Assembly (NCBI GenBank): GCA_002508705.1
Contig: DAYL01000029.1
Coordinates: 23,916 to 87,915, forward strand
Source: Methanoculleus sp. UBA374
GTDB taxonomy: Archaea; Halobacteriota; Methanomicrobia; Methanomicrobiales; Methanoculleaceae
DNA: 64,000 nucleotides
Direction: 5' to 3'
Part shown: positions 43,892 to 52,748 of the stretch, piece after piece
Layout: every line of letters starts with the position of its first letter
Position numbering within the stretch: position 1 is the stretch's first letter
The notes under the pieces: generated by a model
Database searches by the model: none
Told to the model about the DNA's origin: nothing
The model's input: the letters and a program-made list of their open reading frames with translations, nothing else
Made by a program: the position numbers and the translations under genes

Positions 43892-44383
43892 ATGCGGGTG
43901 TGGAAGTTCGGCGACGATATCGATACGGACGCGATCATCCCTGGCAGATTCCTGACGATCTACGACCCGGCGGAGCTTGCGAAGCACGCGTTTGAGGGAA
44001 CGAGAGACGAGTTTGCGAGAGATGTGCGGGAGGGCGACGTCATTGTCGGCGGCACCAACTTCGGGTGCGGCTCCTCGCGGGAACATGCGCCGCTTGCGCT
44101 CCTCGGGGCCGGGGTTCGGGTCGTGGTCGCAAAGTCCTTTGCCCGGATCTTCTATCGGAACGCCGTCAACACGGGGCTCCTGCCCCTGGTCTGCCCCGAG
44201 ACCGACGCTATCCGGGACGGTGATACCGTATCGGTGGATCTTGCCGGGAATCTCATTGAGGCGAACGGGCGGCGGCTCCCCGTCGAGCCGGTGCCCGGGT
44301 TCCTGAAAGAGATCGTCGAGGCCGGGGGCCTCGTGGCTTACGCAAAAAATCTGGATAAGGTGGAGATATGCAACATCGAGTAG
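43892..44383 (+). CDS. leuD: 3-isopropylmalate/homoaconitate dehydratase small subunit
   Basis: The protein has 163 residues. VWKFGDDIDTDAIIPGRFLTIYDP opens it, then FGCGSSREHAPLAL and VAKSFARIFYRNAVNTGL. The substrate loop after PGR reads FLTI; in Methanocaldococcus it is YLVY in the isopropylmalate enzyme and YLRT in the homoaconitase, so specificity is not decided by this loop. The large-subunit stop is three bases upstream; leuB overlaps by 16 bases. Confidence 0.92.
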   Translation: MRVWKFGDDIDTDAIIPGRFLTIYDPAELAKHAFEGTRDEFARDVREGDVIVGGTNFGCGSSREHAPLALLGAGVRVVVAKSFARIFYRNAVNTGLLPLVCPETDAIRDGDTVSVDLAGNLIEANGRRLPVEPVPGFLKEIVEAGGLVAYAKNLDKVEICNIE

Positions 44384-45489
44384 CGGCAATCGGCGGAGAC
44401 GGGATCGGTCCCGAGATCGTGGCGGCGGGTAAAGAGGTCCTCGACGCCGCGGGAGAGCGGTTCGGGTTCGACATAGCGTGGACTGACTTCGACATCGGCG
44501 CGGACCGCTACCTCGCGACCGGGGAACTCCTCACGGAAGAGGACATCCGGGACCTCTCGAAGTTCAAGGCGATCTATTTCGGGGCCATCGGTGATCCCCG
44601 GGTGAAGCCCGGGGTCCTCGAGAAGGGCATCCTGCTTGCGATCCGGTTTCACTTCGACCAGTTCATCAACCTCCGGCCGGTCAAACTCCTCGACGGCGTC
44701 TGGACGCCGCTCGCGAACAAAAAGCCGGAGGACATCGACTTTGTGGTGGTCCGGGAGAATACCGAGGACTTCTACGTCGGTATCGGCTCGCGGTTCGCCG
44801 GTACGCACGAGGAGAAGACCCTCGAGGTCGTCCGCGACCTCTATAACGTCAGGTTCGGGCTGGACGTAGAGACCGACGCCGACGAACTCGCCTACCAGAT
44901 CGGCGTCGTCACCCGGCCGGGTGCGGAGCGGGCGATCCGCTACGCCTTCGACCTCGCCGAAAGGAGAGCTAGGAAGGTCACCTCGGTCGACAAGGCAAAC
45001 GTCCTCTCCGACGTCTACGGCCTCTGGCGGGATGTCTTCAACGAAGTCGCCGCCGGATACCCCGACGTCGCGACGGAGTTCAACTTCGTCGACGCCGTCA
45101 CGATGTGGTTCGTCAAGAATCCCGAGTGGTTCGACGTCGTCGTCACGCCGAATATGTTCGGCGACATCATCACCGACCTCGGGGCCATGATCCAGGGCGG
45201 GCTCGGGCTCGCTCCCGGCGGGAACATCAACCCGGACGGCACCTCGATGTTCGAGCCGATCCACGGCTCCGCGCCGAAGTACCGCGGCCAGGACGTTGCA
45301 AACCCGCTCGCCACCGTCTGGGCCGGTTCACTGCTTCTCGACCACATCAGCGAGCACGAGGCGGCGGCAGCGGTCCTTCGGGCTATCGAGAGAAGCATCC
45401 TCGACGGGTTCGTGACCCGGGATATGGGCGGTGCGAAGAAGACGAGCGAGGTCGGGCGTTACCTTGCATCGCTTGTCCGGACGGTGTAA
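44368..45489 (+). CDS. leuB: isopropylmalate/homoisocitrate-type dehydrogenase
   Basis: The protein has 373 residues with the beta-decarboxylating dehydrogenase signature: AAIGGDGIGPEIVAAGKEVL, VVVRENTEDFYVGIG, VDKANVLSDVYGLW, VVTPNMFGDIITDLGAMIQGGLGLAPGGNI (NADH or NADP loop). Operon context suggests isopropylmalate (leucine) or homoisocitrate as substrate, in either case oxidising a 2-hydroxyacid made by the LeuCD complex. It overlaps leuD. Confidence 0.92.
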   Translation: MQHRVAAIGGDGIGPEIVAAGKEVLDAAGERFGFDIAWTDFDIGADRYLATGELLTEEDIRDLSKFKAIYFGAIGDPRVKPGVLEKGILLAIRFHFDQFINLRPVKLLDGVWTPLANKKPEDIDFVVVRENTEDFYVGIGSRFAGTHEEKTLEVVRDLYNVRFGLDVETDADELAYQIGVVTRPGAERAIRYAFDLAERRARKVTSVDKANVLSDVYGLWRDVFNEVAAGYPDVATEFNFVDAVTMWFVKNPEWFDVVVTPNMFGDIITDLGAMIQGGLGLAPGGNINPDGTSMFEPIHGSAPKYRGQDVANPLATVWAGSLLLDHISEHEAAAAVLRAIERSILDGFVTRDMGGAKKTSEVGRYLASLVRTV

Positions 45490-45511
45490 GGCGGCCGCCC
45501 CCATTTCCCGT

Positions 45512-45522
45512 CTTTTTATATC
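45512..45522 (+). promoter_or_regulatory. TATA box for nitrogenase-like component gene
   Basis: CTTTTTATATC lies about 30 bases upstream of the start at 45550, indicating a short-leader message separate from the leu operon. Confidence 0.5.
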
Positions 45523-45549
45523 CCCGCACCGCCATGATCTTCTAGACCG

Positions 45550-46716
45550 ATGCAAAATAACCAGCATACGCCATGTGAAAACCCGCTCTGGCCCTGCGCG
45601 ATGACCGGGGCGGTCGCCTGCCTCGCCGGGTTCGAAGATCTGGCCGTCATCGTTCACGGTTCGAGCGGGTGCTACTTCTACCCCGCATCGCTTGTCGGGG
45701 TTCCCATCCACGGGACGTTCCTCGTCGAGAACGAGGTCATCTTCGGCGCCGAATCGCGCCTCGCGGAGGTGATCCGGGAACTCGAAGGCCGGTACTCCCG
45801 GATAGCCGTGGTCAACACCTGCGTGCCCGCCGTCATGGGCGAGGACCTCAGTGCGCTCGCTCGTGACGGCCAGGTCCTCATCGTCGACAGCCCGGGGTTC
45901 CTCGGGGACTTCGAGGCCGGCTACCGTCGGGCGCTCGCCGAGATCGCGCCGGAGGTGGACCCCGACGGGCGCGGCGTCAACATCGACGGCATCTGCCGCA
46001 CCGACCCCTTCTGCCGGGGGAACGCCATCGAGGCGCGGCGTCTGCTCAATCTCGCCGGCGCCACCGTCTCTACCACTTTTTGCCTGGACCGCTACGCCGC
46101 GGCTCATCGTGCGGCACCCTTCACGGTCGGCACGAACCCGGACCTTTCAAGCGGCGTCGGGACCGCTTGCGGCTCGCTTCTTGGCCTCGATGCCGTCGGT
46201 GAGACCTTCGGGCGGCTGCAGGCCTCGGTCGACGGCGTCGATTCCCGGCCGGTCGACGAGGAGATCGCGTGGGCCGACGCCCTGATCCGAAAAGCCTGCG
46301 AGAAGTACCTCAGGAGGTTCGATCCTCCCCGGGTGGTGATCGCCGCCGGGCACGCGTATGCCGCCTTTGCGCGAGACCTCCTCGACCGGTATCTCGGGGC
46401 AGATATCGCCTGCATCGCCGCCCGAAACGATCCGGACGCGGAGAGCGGTGCCGTCACGTATACGATGGACTTCTCAACCATCCAGGAGATGATCCGGGAT
46501 GCCGAACCGGACCTGATCCTCGGCTCCTCCTACGAGCAGGCAATCGCTCCCCGCGCCGCCTTTGTCGGGCTGACGCCGCCGCTCCGGGGCAGGGTCCTCC
46601 TCTCTTCCCGTGCGGTTGCCGGGATCGAAGGAGCGCTTCACCTGATGGATGAGGTGCTCAACGCCTGTATCAACCGAAATCGGCGTCCGGGGAGCGAACG
46701 CACGGACCTCGCCTGA
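45550..46716 (+). CDS. nitrogenase component 1-type oxidoreductase subunit (NifD/BchN-like)
   Basis: The protein has 388 residues of the nitrogenase component-1 superfamily. Candidate cluster ligands occupy the classic places: Cys16 in NPLWPCAMTGAVACLAG, Cys41 in VIVHGSSGC and Cys91 in VVNTCVPAVMGED; Cys9 and Cys24 are extra. The C-terminal third has LILGSSYEQAIAP. It differs from CfbD, which I would expect as the methanogen coenzyme F430 protein. It has its own promoter and no adjacent NifH; a NifH-like protein and a second component-1 homologue lie at 60-62 kb. Substrate unknown. Confidence 0.85.
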   Translation: MQNNQHTPCENPLWPCAMTGAVACLAGFEDLAVIVHGSSGCYFYPASLVGVPIHGTFLVENEVIFGAESRLAEVIRELEGRYSRIAVVNTCVPAVMGEDLSALARDGQVLIVDSPGFLGDFEAGYRRALAEIAPEVDPDGRGVNIDGICRTDPFCRGNAIEARRLLNLAGATVSTTFCLDRYAAAHRAAPFTVGTNPDLSSGVGTACGSLLGLDAVGETFGRLQASVDGVDSRPVDEEIAWADALIRKACEKYLRRFDPPRVVIAAGHAYAAFARDLLDRYLGADIACIAARNDPDAESGAVTYTMDFSTIQEMIRDAEPDLILGSSYEQAIAPRAAFVGLTPPLRGRVLLSSRAVAGIEGALHLMDEVLNACINRNRRPGSERTDLA

Positions 46717-46771
46717 GAAAAGCGTTAATACTCCCGGTGCGAGAGCATTCATGTGGAGGAACAGAGATTCG

Positions 46772-47140
46772 ATGCCGCTTGTGAAGATCGAGATCAGGTA
46801 CGGGAAGCCCGCTGAATATCGGCAATTGCTCATCAAGAGCCTTCATGACGCTTTTGTGGACGCACTGCAGACCCCGGAGGCCGCCCTCTGGATCCGGCTC
46901 TGCGAACGTAAACCTGAGAACTTCCCGCTGCCTCCCGGACGGTCCGACGACGCGGTCCTCGTCGAGGTCTCGCTCATGCCGGGGCGCAGCAAAGAGAAGA
47001 AAGAGGCGCTCTACCGGGCGATTGTAAGTCGCCTCGCCCGTGATGTCGGTGTCCGCCCCGAAGACGTCTATATCGTCCTCTACGAACCGCCCGTCGAGAA
47101 CTGGGTCGAGCACGGCGAAGCATTCGCGTCCTCCCGTTGA
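46772..47140 (+). CDS. tautomerase-family protein
   Basis: The protein has 122 residues, starting MPLVKIEI. Pro2 becomes the N-terminal catalytic Pro of the tautomerase superfamily after Met removal, which fixes this start over the in-frame ATG at 46751. RSKEKKEALYRAIVSRLARDVGVRPEDVYIVLYE is the typical second half. It may act as an enol-keto tautomerase or dehalogenase-like enzyme; the substrate is unknown. Confidence 0.85.
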   Translation: MPLVKIEIRYGKPAEYRQLLIKSLHDAFVDALQTPEAALWIRLCERKPENFPLPPGRSDDAVLVEVSLMPGRSKEKKEALYRAIVSRLARDVGVRPEDVYIVLYEPPVENWVEHGEAFASSR

Positions 47141-47241
47141 GCGCGGGGCAACTGCACCCGGCCATAAGGTATTTATGACCCGGTGCATACCGGGGTGCCG
47201 GCCTGTTCCTCTGGACAGGTGAGTATGAGGGAGGTAACGGC

Positions 47242-47448
47242 ATGACATCACACGGCGGGGGACCCCCCCACGGGATGCTCCTTGAGAAGATGTTCGATCT
47301 TCTTGACGAGGACCAGGTGCGGCAACTGACGATCCGGATGATCGAGTCTCGCATCAAGATGAAAAGACAGTGGATCGAGATGATGGAGTACAAGATCGAG
47401 ACGTATAAGATTATTCGCGATATGCTTGAGAAGGGCGGGAAGAGGTAA
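47242..47448 (+). CDS. small helical hypothetical protein
   Basis: The protein has 68 residues, preceded by GGGAGGTAACGGC. It is largely helical (MLLEKMFDLLDEDQVRQLTIRMIESRIKMKRQWIEMMEYKIETY), with many Met, Lys and Glu residues. No family was recognised. It is a single gene between the tautomerase and PH-domain protein, and a T-run at 47501-47507 follows. Confidence 0.65.
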   Translation: MTSHGGGPPHGMLLEKMFDLLDEDQVRQLTIRMIESRIKMKRQWIEMMEYKIETYKIIRDMLEKGGKR

Positions 47449-47500
47449 GCCTGCCCCTCTCTATCGTATGCTCCGGTGCGTGAGGTCCGGGGCTGCAGCC

Positions 47501-47507
47501 TTTTTTT
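47501..47507 (+). terminator. oligo-T terminator
   Basis: A run of seven T residues about 50 bases after the small helical gene's stop. Confidence 0.4.
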
Positions 47508-47583
47508 AATAGACCGTTTTTGAAGGGAGCGGACCTGCCGCCCGGAAGATTTAATCCGTCCCGACCGAGATTATGTGGATATC

Positions 47584-48168
47584 ATGCCCCTTGTCCCGCT
47601 TCGCATCGGAGAGGCGTTCAGACCGGTGCCGCCGTTCCGGTCGTACCTCTACGCATCCCTGGTCCTGGCCGTCGCCCTGTTCGTCCTGCCCTGGCTGGTC
47701 CCCGTTGCCCTCTTCAGCCCGTGGCCGGTCACGCTCGCCGTCACGATACCTGTCCTTGCCTTCGTTGCCTTCGTCGCTTACTGGATACCCCTCTACTGCG
47801 AGAGCATCGCCTACCGCCTCACCGTCACCGAGGTGACCTGGCAGCGTGGGGTCTGGTTCCGGCAGACAGGGATCGTGCCCTACAACCGGATCACAAACGT
47901 CGATATCGTCCAGGGCCCCCTGATGCGGCTCTTCTCCTTCTCAGCGCTCCGGGTGCAGACCGCCGGCTACTCTGCCCAGGCCCGGGCGGAGATCGTCCTC
48001 AACGGGATCGAGGACCCAAAAGACCTCCAGGAGAAGATCATGAGTTTCGTGCGGGGGACCGGCCCTGTCGCGACTGGGGCCGGGCCGGAAGAGTTGCCGG
48101 CCGCGGATGCGACGGTGGAGGAACTGCGGGCGATCCGGGCGTTGCTGGAACGGCTGCTCGAAAAATAA
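47584..48168 (+). CDS. PH-domain (bPH2/YdbS-type) membrane protein
   Basis: The protein has 194 residues from the ATG at 47584 (GTG at 47575 also in frame). Two hydrophobic helices span ~22-75 (YLYASLVLAVALFVLPWLV, then a second), followed by the bPH2 region SIAYRLTVTEVTWQRGVWFRQTGIVPYNRITNVDIVQGPLMRLF, the diagnostic motif of DUF304/bPH2 proteins. The last ~60 residues are a linker and a helical tail. Function in envelope or membrane organisation is inferred. It is convergent with the UspA gene. Confidence 0.88.
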   Translation: MPLVPLRIGEAFRPVPPFRSYLYASLVLAVALFVLPWLVPVALFSPWPVTLAVTIPVLAFVAFVAYWIPLYCESIAYRLTVTEVTWQRGVWFRQTGIVPYNRITNVDIVQGPLMRLFSFSALRVQTAGYSAQARAEIVLNGIEDPKDLQEKIMSFVRGTGPVATGAGPEELPAADATVEELRAIRALLERLLEK

Positions 48169-48191
48169 CCTCATTCCCCCGGAAAAAGAGA

Positions 48192-48665
48192 CTACCTCCC
48201 GGCGGCCGCTTCCCGCTTGACGACCAGGACCGGTTGATGGGCGTTCTTGATCACGTACTCCGAGACCGTCCCGAGCAGGCGGTCGCGGAGGTTCGACCGG
48301 CCGTGAGAACCGATGACGATGAGCGAGACCCCATCCGCATCGGCCGCGGTCACGATCTCCGCCCCCGGCGTGCCGATGGGCGTCCGGACGGTCACCTCCA
48401 GCCCCTGCTTCTCGAGCACCCGGCGAATGTCGATGATCCGGTGCTGGATCTCTTCCCGCTGCTGCCGCTGGACCTCGGTCTCTCGGTCGGGCACGGTCCC
48501 GAGGAACCCCTGCCCGCCCGCGGCGATCAGGGTGATCTCTCTTGGGTCGAGGACGTGGACGAGGACCACCTCGCGGGTTCCCGCCTCCTGAAGCGCGGGG
48601 ATATAGTCCAGCACCTTCAGGGAAGGTTTGGAAAAGTCTGTTGGAAACAGAATGCGTTCGAACAT
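48192..48665 (-). CDS. universal stress protein, UspA family
   Basis: The protein has 157 residues with ILFPTDFSKPSLKVLDY at the N-terminus and the ATP-binding motif GSHGR...GTVS at 128-145 (IVIGSHGRSNLRDRLLG). It is an ATP-binding stress protein of the adenine-nucleotide alpha-hydrolase fold. A TATA-like TTTAAATATTCAG lies at 48703-48716 on the minus strand, about 40 bases upstream of the start. Confidence 0.92.
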   Translation of the reverse strand: MFERILFPTDFSKPSLKVLDYIPALQEAGTREVVLVHVLDPREITLIAAGGQGFLGTVPDRETEVQRQQREEIQHRIIDIRRVLEKQGLEVTVRTPIGTPGAEIVTAADADGVSLIVIGSHGRSNLRDRLLGTVSEYVIKNAHQPVLVVKREAAAGR

Positions 48666-49665
48666 GCACTGCTACTCTCCGATGGTTTGTATCTGTCCCA
48701 CTGAATATTTAAAGGCACTGTGCGGAATCTGTCAGGTGAGCGGGGCGATGAAATCGCCGTAATGTGATACCATATACCGTAGCGACCCGTCAATTCCGGA
48801 AAACCTGCTGCAGCGTCCGGTTCGGATCCGGGTATCACCCCTTTTCCGTCATCCGGCGGCGTTCCCGTATGTGAAGAGGGCTTGCTTTCTCGACGCTCTC
48901 CTGGTATTTGCCCTCCTACCCGGCGGGAGATTTATTGCGGCCGGGTTCTTTCCCCTTCTCTTCCTGACTGCCTTCCTCTCCGGCCTGGCGATGCCGAGGG
49001 TGCCGGTTGCAGCGGCCAGTATCGGCATGGTCCCGAAGATGCGTCTGTCTTCTCCTGATCCGGTGCCCCCCGGTCCCGCTCGACCTGCCGGCCGCACTAG
49101 TTACATCGGCCTTAACCCGATTCTGGCGGTGGAAAAGGCGCTTGATGTGATGGGCGGTATCGCGGGAGCACCCGGCAATCGTTGTCTCCGGTATCCCGTG
49201 CTGTCTGGTATGTCGCCGACGGGGCGTTATCGAGTCGGAGATTTGGTCGAAGAACCGCTGATCCGCTCCACTGTGCGGGCTGCATCGGAGTGGTGCCTCT
49301 AGTATTGTGATCCCCTCCGGGTTTGCACGGTTTGAGACGGCGAACCAGCGGGTCATAGAGTTCTTGCAGGTACGGGAAGAAGAAAGTTGTATTCTGAAAG
49401 TACCTGATCCGGGCGCACACAAATCAATAAATAGAAATAAACGGGCATCAATAGTTTGTTGTCGATATCAAAATGACAAAAGTGTGTAATCATTCTCGAC
49501 AGTATAACTACGTTGAGTCCTGGCTCCGGCCGGTAATGACGGCATGCAATCTCCGACAAAGGTCTGTGGTCTCCTGCCAGCATCAGGTTTTTGTTAGGCG
49601 CACGGCCTTTGAACACGAAGTCCGGCAGCTCGTAATGCTCCATTCGCAGTGGAAACGGTGACCTG
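48666..49665. other. 1-kb gap without a convincing gene
   Basis: Several long open frames compete (48871-49302 rightward with a hydrophobic start; 48916-49422 and 49112-49420 leftward), none with a domain or ribosome site. The right part (49420-49500) is AT-rich, with AATAAATAGAAATAAAC as a possible promoter for the R-M operon. I see no RNA gene signature here. Confidence 0.5.
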
Positions 49666-50265
49666 ATGTACTCTATCTATACGAATTCTGGACACGGGAA
49701 ACCCCTCAAAGACCTCTTGAGCGCAAAGGTCACGGGTATGTCCTCCTACTATCTGAAACCGAAGGACGGCGACTCTACCGTCGAGATTCGGGTGATCAAC
49801 CTCGGCGATATCGCCGACGGCACAATCAACACCGAGGCGGTCAGGATCATGCGGGTTAAGAATACCAGAAAGCTGGAAACCGATATCGTTCAAGAGGGCG
49901 ATGTCGTTCTCACCCTCCGGGGCCCGCCTTTTCGTGCCGCGGTCGCAGACGGCAGTATTGCCGGCGCGGCAGTCAGTGCAAACCTTGTAGGGCTGCGGTG
50001 TTCGGATCGGCTAAGACCGGATCTCCTCGCAGCCTGGTTAAACTGCTCCGCAGGTCAACGCGCCCTTACTGCACGGGCCGGTGGGTCTACTCTGATGGGG
50101 CTCTCTCTTCGGGAGTTGTTGCAGGTCGAGGTCCCGGTCCCCCCTATGGCACAGCAAGAACTTCTGAGCAGGTATCTCGCGCTGGCAGCTGAATATTCGA
50201 GGATTCTCAAAAAAGAGCAGAGACTCCAGGATTCTACTGTTAATGCAATGATGAACTCCCTCTGA
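49666..50265 (+). CDS. hsdS: short HsdS-like type I specificity subunit (single target-recognition domain)
   Basis: The protein has 199 residues, about half of a normal HsdS. It has a start-to-end single recognition domain: VEIRVINLGDIADGTI, LETDIVQEGDVVLTLRGPPFRAAV, then AGGSTLMGLSLRELLQVEVPVPPMAQQELL and a C-terminal helical region that in HsdS serves as the spacer. GGTGACCTG precedes the start. It precedes hsdM by four bases. It may pair as a dimer in place of a full HsdS or be a truncated paralogue of the full HsdS at 54654-55991. Confidence 0.82.
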   Translation: MYSIYTNSGHGKPLKDLLSAKVTGMSSYYLKPKDGDSTVEIRVINLGDIADGTINTEAVRIMRVKNTRKLETDIVQEGDVVLTLRGPPFRAAVADGSIAGAAVSANLVGLRCSDRLRPDLLAAWLNCSAGQRALTARAGGSTLMGLSLRELLQVEVPVPPMAQQELLSRYLALAAEYSRILKKEQRLQDSTVNAMMNSL

Positions 50266-50269
50266 GGTG

Positions 50270-51781
50270 ATGAAGGTGGCGACGATCACATTCGAAGAAA
50301 TGAAGAAGATGACCTGGGAAGCGGCTGATATCCTCCGTGGGTCCATCAGTTCGACCGATTACAAGGATTATATCCTGGGGATGCTCTTTCTGAAGCGCCT
50401 CTCGGATGTGTTTGAAGAGGAGGCGGAGCGGATCGAGCAGGAGACAGGGGATCACGATCTTGCCTGGAACGATCCCGATGAACATCAGTATTACCTTCCT
50501 CGGGGGTGCCTGTGGAAGGATATCCAGAAGCTCACTGTAGAGATCGGCGACAGGTTGAACACGATCACGCAAAAGATCGAAGACCAGAATCCGGTGATGG
50601 GAAAAGTCCTCGGGAACATTGATTTTAACTCGTATAAACTTGGGGAGACCAAGCAACGAGACACGAACCTTTCCGCGCTTATCCGGAACTTCTCTACAAT
50701 CCCGATGAGGAATGCCGACCTGGAAAGTCCGGATATGCTCGGGGACGTGTATATGTACCTCATAGAGCGGTTTGCCGACGATGCCGGAAAGAAGGGGGGA
50801 GAATTCTTCACACCCCATCAGGTCGCCGCTCTGCTGGCCAGGCTCCTCGATCCGAAGGAAGGGATGCGCATTCACGACCCCTGTTGCGGCTCGGGCGGCG
50901 CGGTAATTCAGTGTGCGAGGCTCGTGAAGGAGGAAGGGGGCGATCCGGCAAATCTCACCCTGACCGGGCAGGAGAAGAACATCGGGACCTGGGGCCTCTG
51001 CAAGATGAACATGCTCCTCCACGGCTACATCGACGCCGATATCAGGGCAGGGGATACGATCCGGGAACCGCAGTTCCTGCTTGACAGCCACCTCATGCAG
51101 TTCGACCGGATAATCAGTAATCCACCCTTCTCGCTCGACAAGTGGGGCCAGGAGACGGCAAAGGCTGATCCGTATGGCCGGTTCGGCTACGGACTGCCGC
51201 CGGCGACGAAAGGGGACTGGGCCTTCGTGCTCCACATGATCAACGTCCTCAATGAGACCGGGAAACTCGCGGTCATCGTGCCGCACGGCGTGCTCTTCCG
51301 GGGCGGTGCCGAGGGGAAGATCCGGACGAACGTCCTCAAGGACGATCTGGTGGAGGCGGTGATCGGGCTTGCACCGAACCTCTTCTTCGGTACATCGATC
51401 CCGGCCGCGGTCCTGGTCGTCAACAAGGACAAACCCACCGAACGGAAGGGGAAAGTCCTCTTCATCGAGGCCTCGGCGGAGTTCCAGGAGGGGAAGAACC
51501 AGAACTGCTTGCGAAAGATGGATATCGAGAAGATCGTGACGGCCTACCGGGAGTATCGGGACGTGGAGAAGTTCTGCCGGGTCGTTCCGATGGAGGAGAT
51601 CGAGGAGAACGATTACAACTTAAATATTACCCGCTACGTGGACACGACGCCCGAGGAGGAGGTCGTGGATGTGGCGGCGGTGGCGCGGGAACTGCACGAC
51701 CTGCGGGAACGCCGGGCGGTTATCGAGGCAGAGATGGACTGGTACCTGGAGGAACTGGGCTACACGGGGGGGTCGAAGTGA
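50270..51781 (+). CDS. hsdM: type I restriction-modification DNA methyltransferase subunit M
   Basis: The protein has 503 residues from the ATG at 50270 (GTG starts at 50267 and 50276 are also possible). It opens with the HsdM helical domain (MKKMTWEAADILRGSISSTD), then SAM motif I HDPCCGSGGAVIQ and catalytic motif IV ISNPPFSLDKWG (NPPF, adenine N6). It modifies the sites read by HsdS. It is the second gene of the R-M operon. Confidence 0.95.
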   Translation: MKVATITFEEMKKMTWEAADILRGSISSTDYKDYILGMLFLKRLSDVFEEEAERIEQETGDHDLAWNDPDEHQYYLPRGCLWKDIQKLTVEIGDRLNTITQKIEDQNPVMGKVLGNIDFNSYKLGETKQRDTNLSALIRNFSTIPMRNADLESPDMLGDVYMYLIERFADDAGKKGGEFFTPHQVAALLARLLDPKEGMRIHDPCCGSGGAVIQCARLVKEEGGDPANLTLTGQEKNIGTWGLCKMNMLLHGYIDADIRAGDTIREPQFLLDSHLMQFDRIISNPPFSLDKWGQETAKADPYGRFGYGLPPATKGDWAFVLHMINVLNETGKLAVIVPHGVLFRGGAEGKIRTNVLKDDLVEAVIGLAPNLFFGTSIPAAVLVVNKDKPTERKGKVLFIEASAEFQEGKNQNCLRKMDIEKIVTAYREYRDVEKFCRVVPMEEIEENDYNLNITRYVDTTPEEEVVDVAAVARELHDLRERRAVIEAEMDWYLEELGYTGGSK

Positions 51782-51881
51782 GCGTGGGGGTGCCGGGGCC
51801 GGTTGGCCGCACCGTTGCCGGGGAACTCGACCGTCGGACAATTATCCGGGAGTTCCGGATGGTTCGGTGCGGAGGCATTCT

Positions 51882-52748
51882 ATGAAGCCCGAGATCGTGC
51901 ACCGGCTTCACCGGCATTTCGAGGACTATGTCCGTGATGCGGGCGGGGTCGAGTTCTGGTATGCCCGGGACCTTCAGACGTTGCTTGGCTACAAGGAGTG
52001 GCGTAATTTCATGAAAGTCATTGATAAAGCCAAAGAATCCTGTCAAACGACAAAACATGAGGTTTCAGACCATTTTGTTGACGTCAACAAAATGGTCTCC
52101 CTTGGGTCTGGGTCGGAACGGGAGATCCCTGATATCATGTTGACCAGGTATGCCTGTTACCTCATCGCTCAGAACGGGGATCCCAGGAAAGAGGAGATCG
52201 CGTTTGCCCAGAGTTACTTCGCCGTGCAGACGCGCAAGCAGGAGATCATCGAGGAGCACATCCTCCTCACCGAACGCCTGAGGGCACGGGAGCGGCTGCG
52301 GGAGTCCGAGTCCGAACTGTCGCGGAATATTTACGAGCGAGGCGTGGATGAGCCCGGGTTCGGGCGGATCCGCAGCAGAGGCGACATGGCGCTTTTCGGC
52401 GGGTATACCACCCAGGCGATGAAGGAGCGCTTAGGGGCGCCGCAAAACCGCCCTCTTGCCGATTTCCTCCCGACGGTGACGATCACGGCGAAGAACCTCG
52501 CCACCGAGATCACGAACTTTAACGTGACTAAAGAGGATCTCCAGGGTGAGCGTGCGATCACGGACGAACACGTTCAGAACAACACCGACGTCAGGGACCT
52601 CCTCGTGCGGCGCGGGATCAAGCCCGAGTCTCTCCCTCCGGAGGAGGATCTGAAGAAACTCGAACGACGGGTGAGGTCGCAGGAGAAGAGGATCGCCGGC
52701 GCTGCCGGGCGGCTGGCGAACTCGGAGGCGGGCGACGGTGAACGCTGA
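51882..52748 (+). CDS. dinD: DinD-like (DNA-damage-inducible protein D family) protein
   Basis: The protein has 288 residues from the ATG at 51882 (GGAGGCATTC upstream). It has the DinD pattern: VEFWYARDLQTLLGYKEWRNFMKVIDKAKESC, SDHFVDVNKMVSLGSGSEREIPDIMLTRYACYLIAQNGDPRK and MALFGGYTTQAMKERLGAPQNRPLADFLPTVTITAKN. The N-terminal part is related to the Bro-N antirepressor domain. It is often found inside type I R-M loci. It overlaps the SIR2 gene by 11 bases. Confidence 0.9.
   Translation: MKPEIVHRLHRHFEDYVRDAGGVEFWYARDLQTLLGYKEWRNFMKVIDKAKESCQTTKHEVSDHFVDVNKMVSLGSGSEREIPDIMLTRYACYLIAQNGDPRKEEIAFAQSYFAVQTRKQEIIEEHILLTERLRARERLRESESELSRNIYERGVDEPGFGRIRSRGDMALFGGYTTQAMKERLGAPQNRPLADFLPTVTITAKNLATEITNFNVTKEDLQGERAITDEHVQNNTDVRDLLVRRGIKPESLPPEEDLKKLERRVRSQEKRIAGAAGRLANSEAGDGER

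Noticed and set aside
48871..49302. 143-codon rightward frame with a hydrophobic N-terminus
   Set aside because: GTG start without ribosome site; the leftward frames in the same place are equally open.
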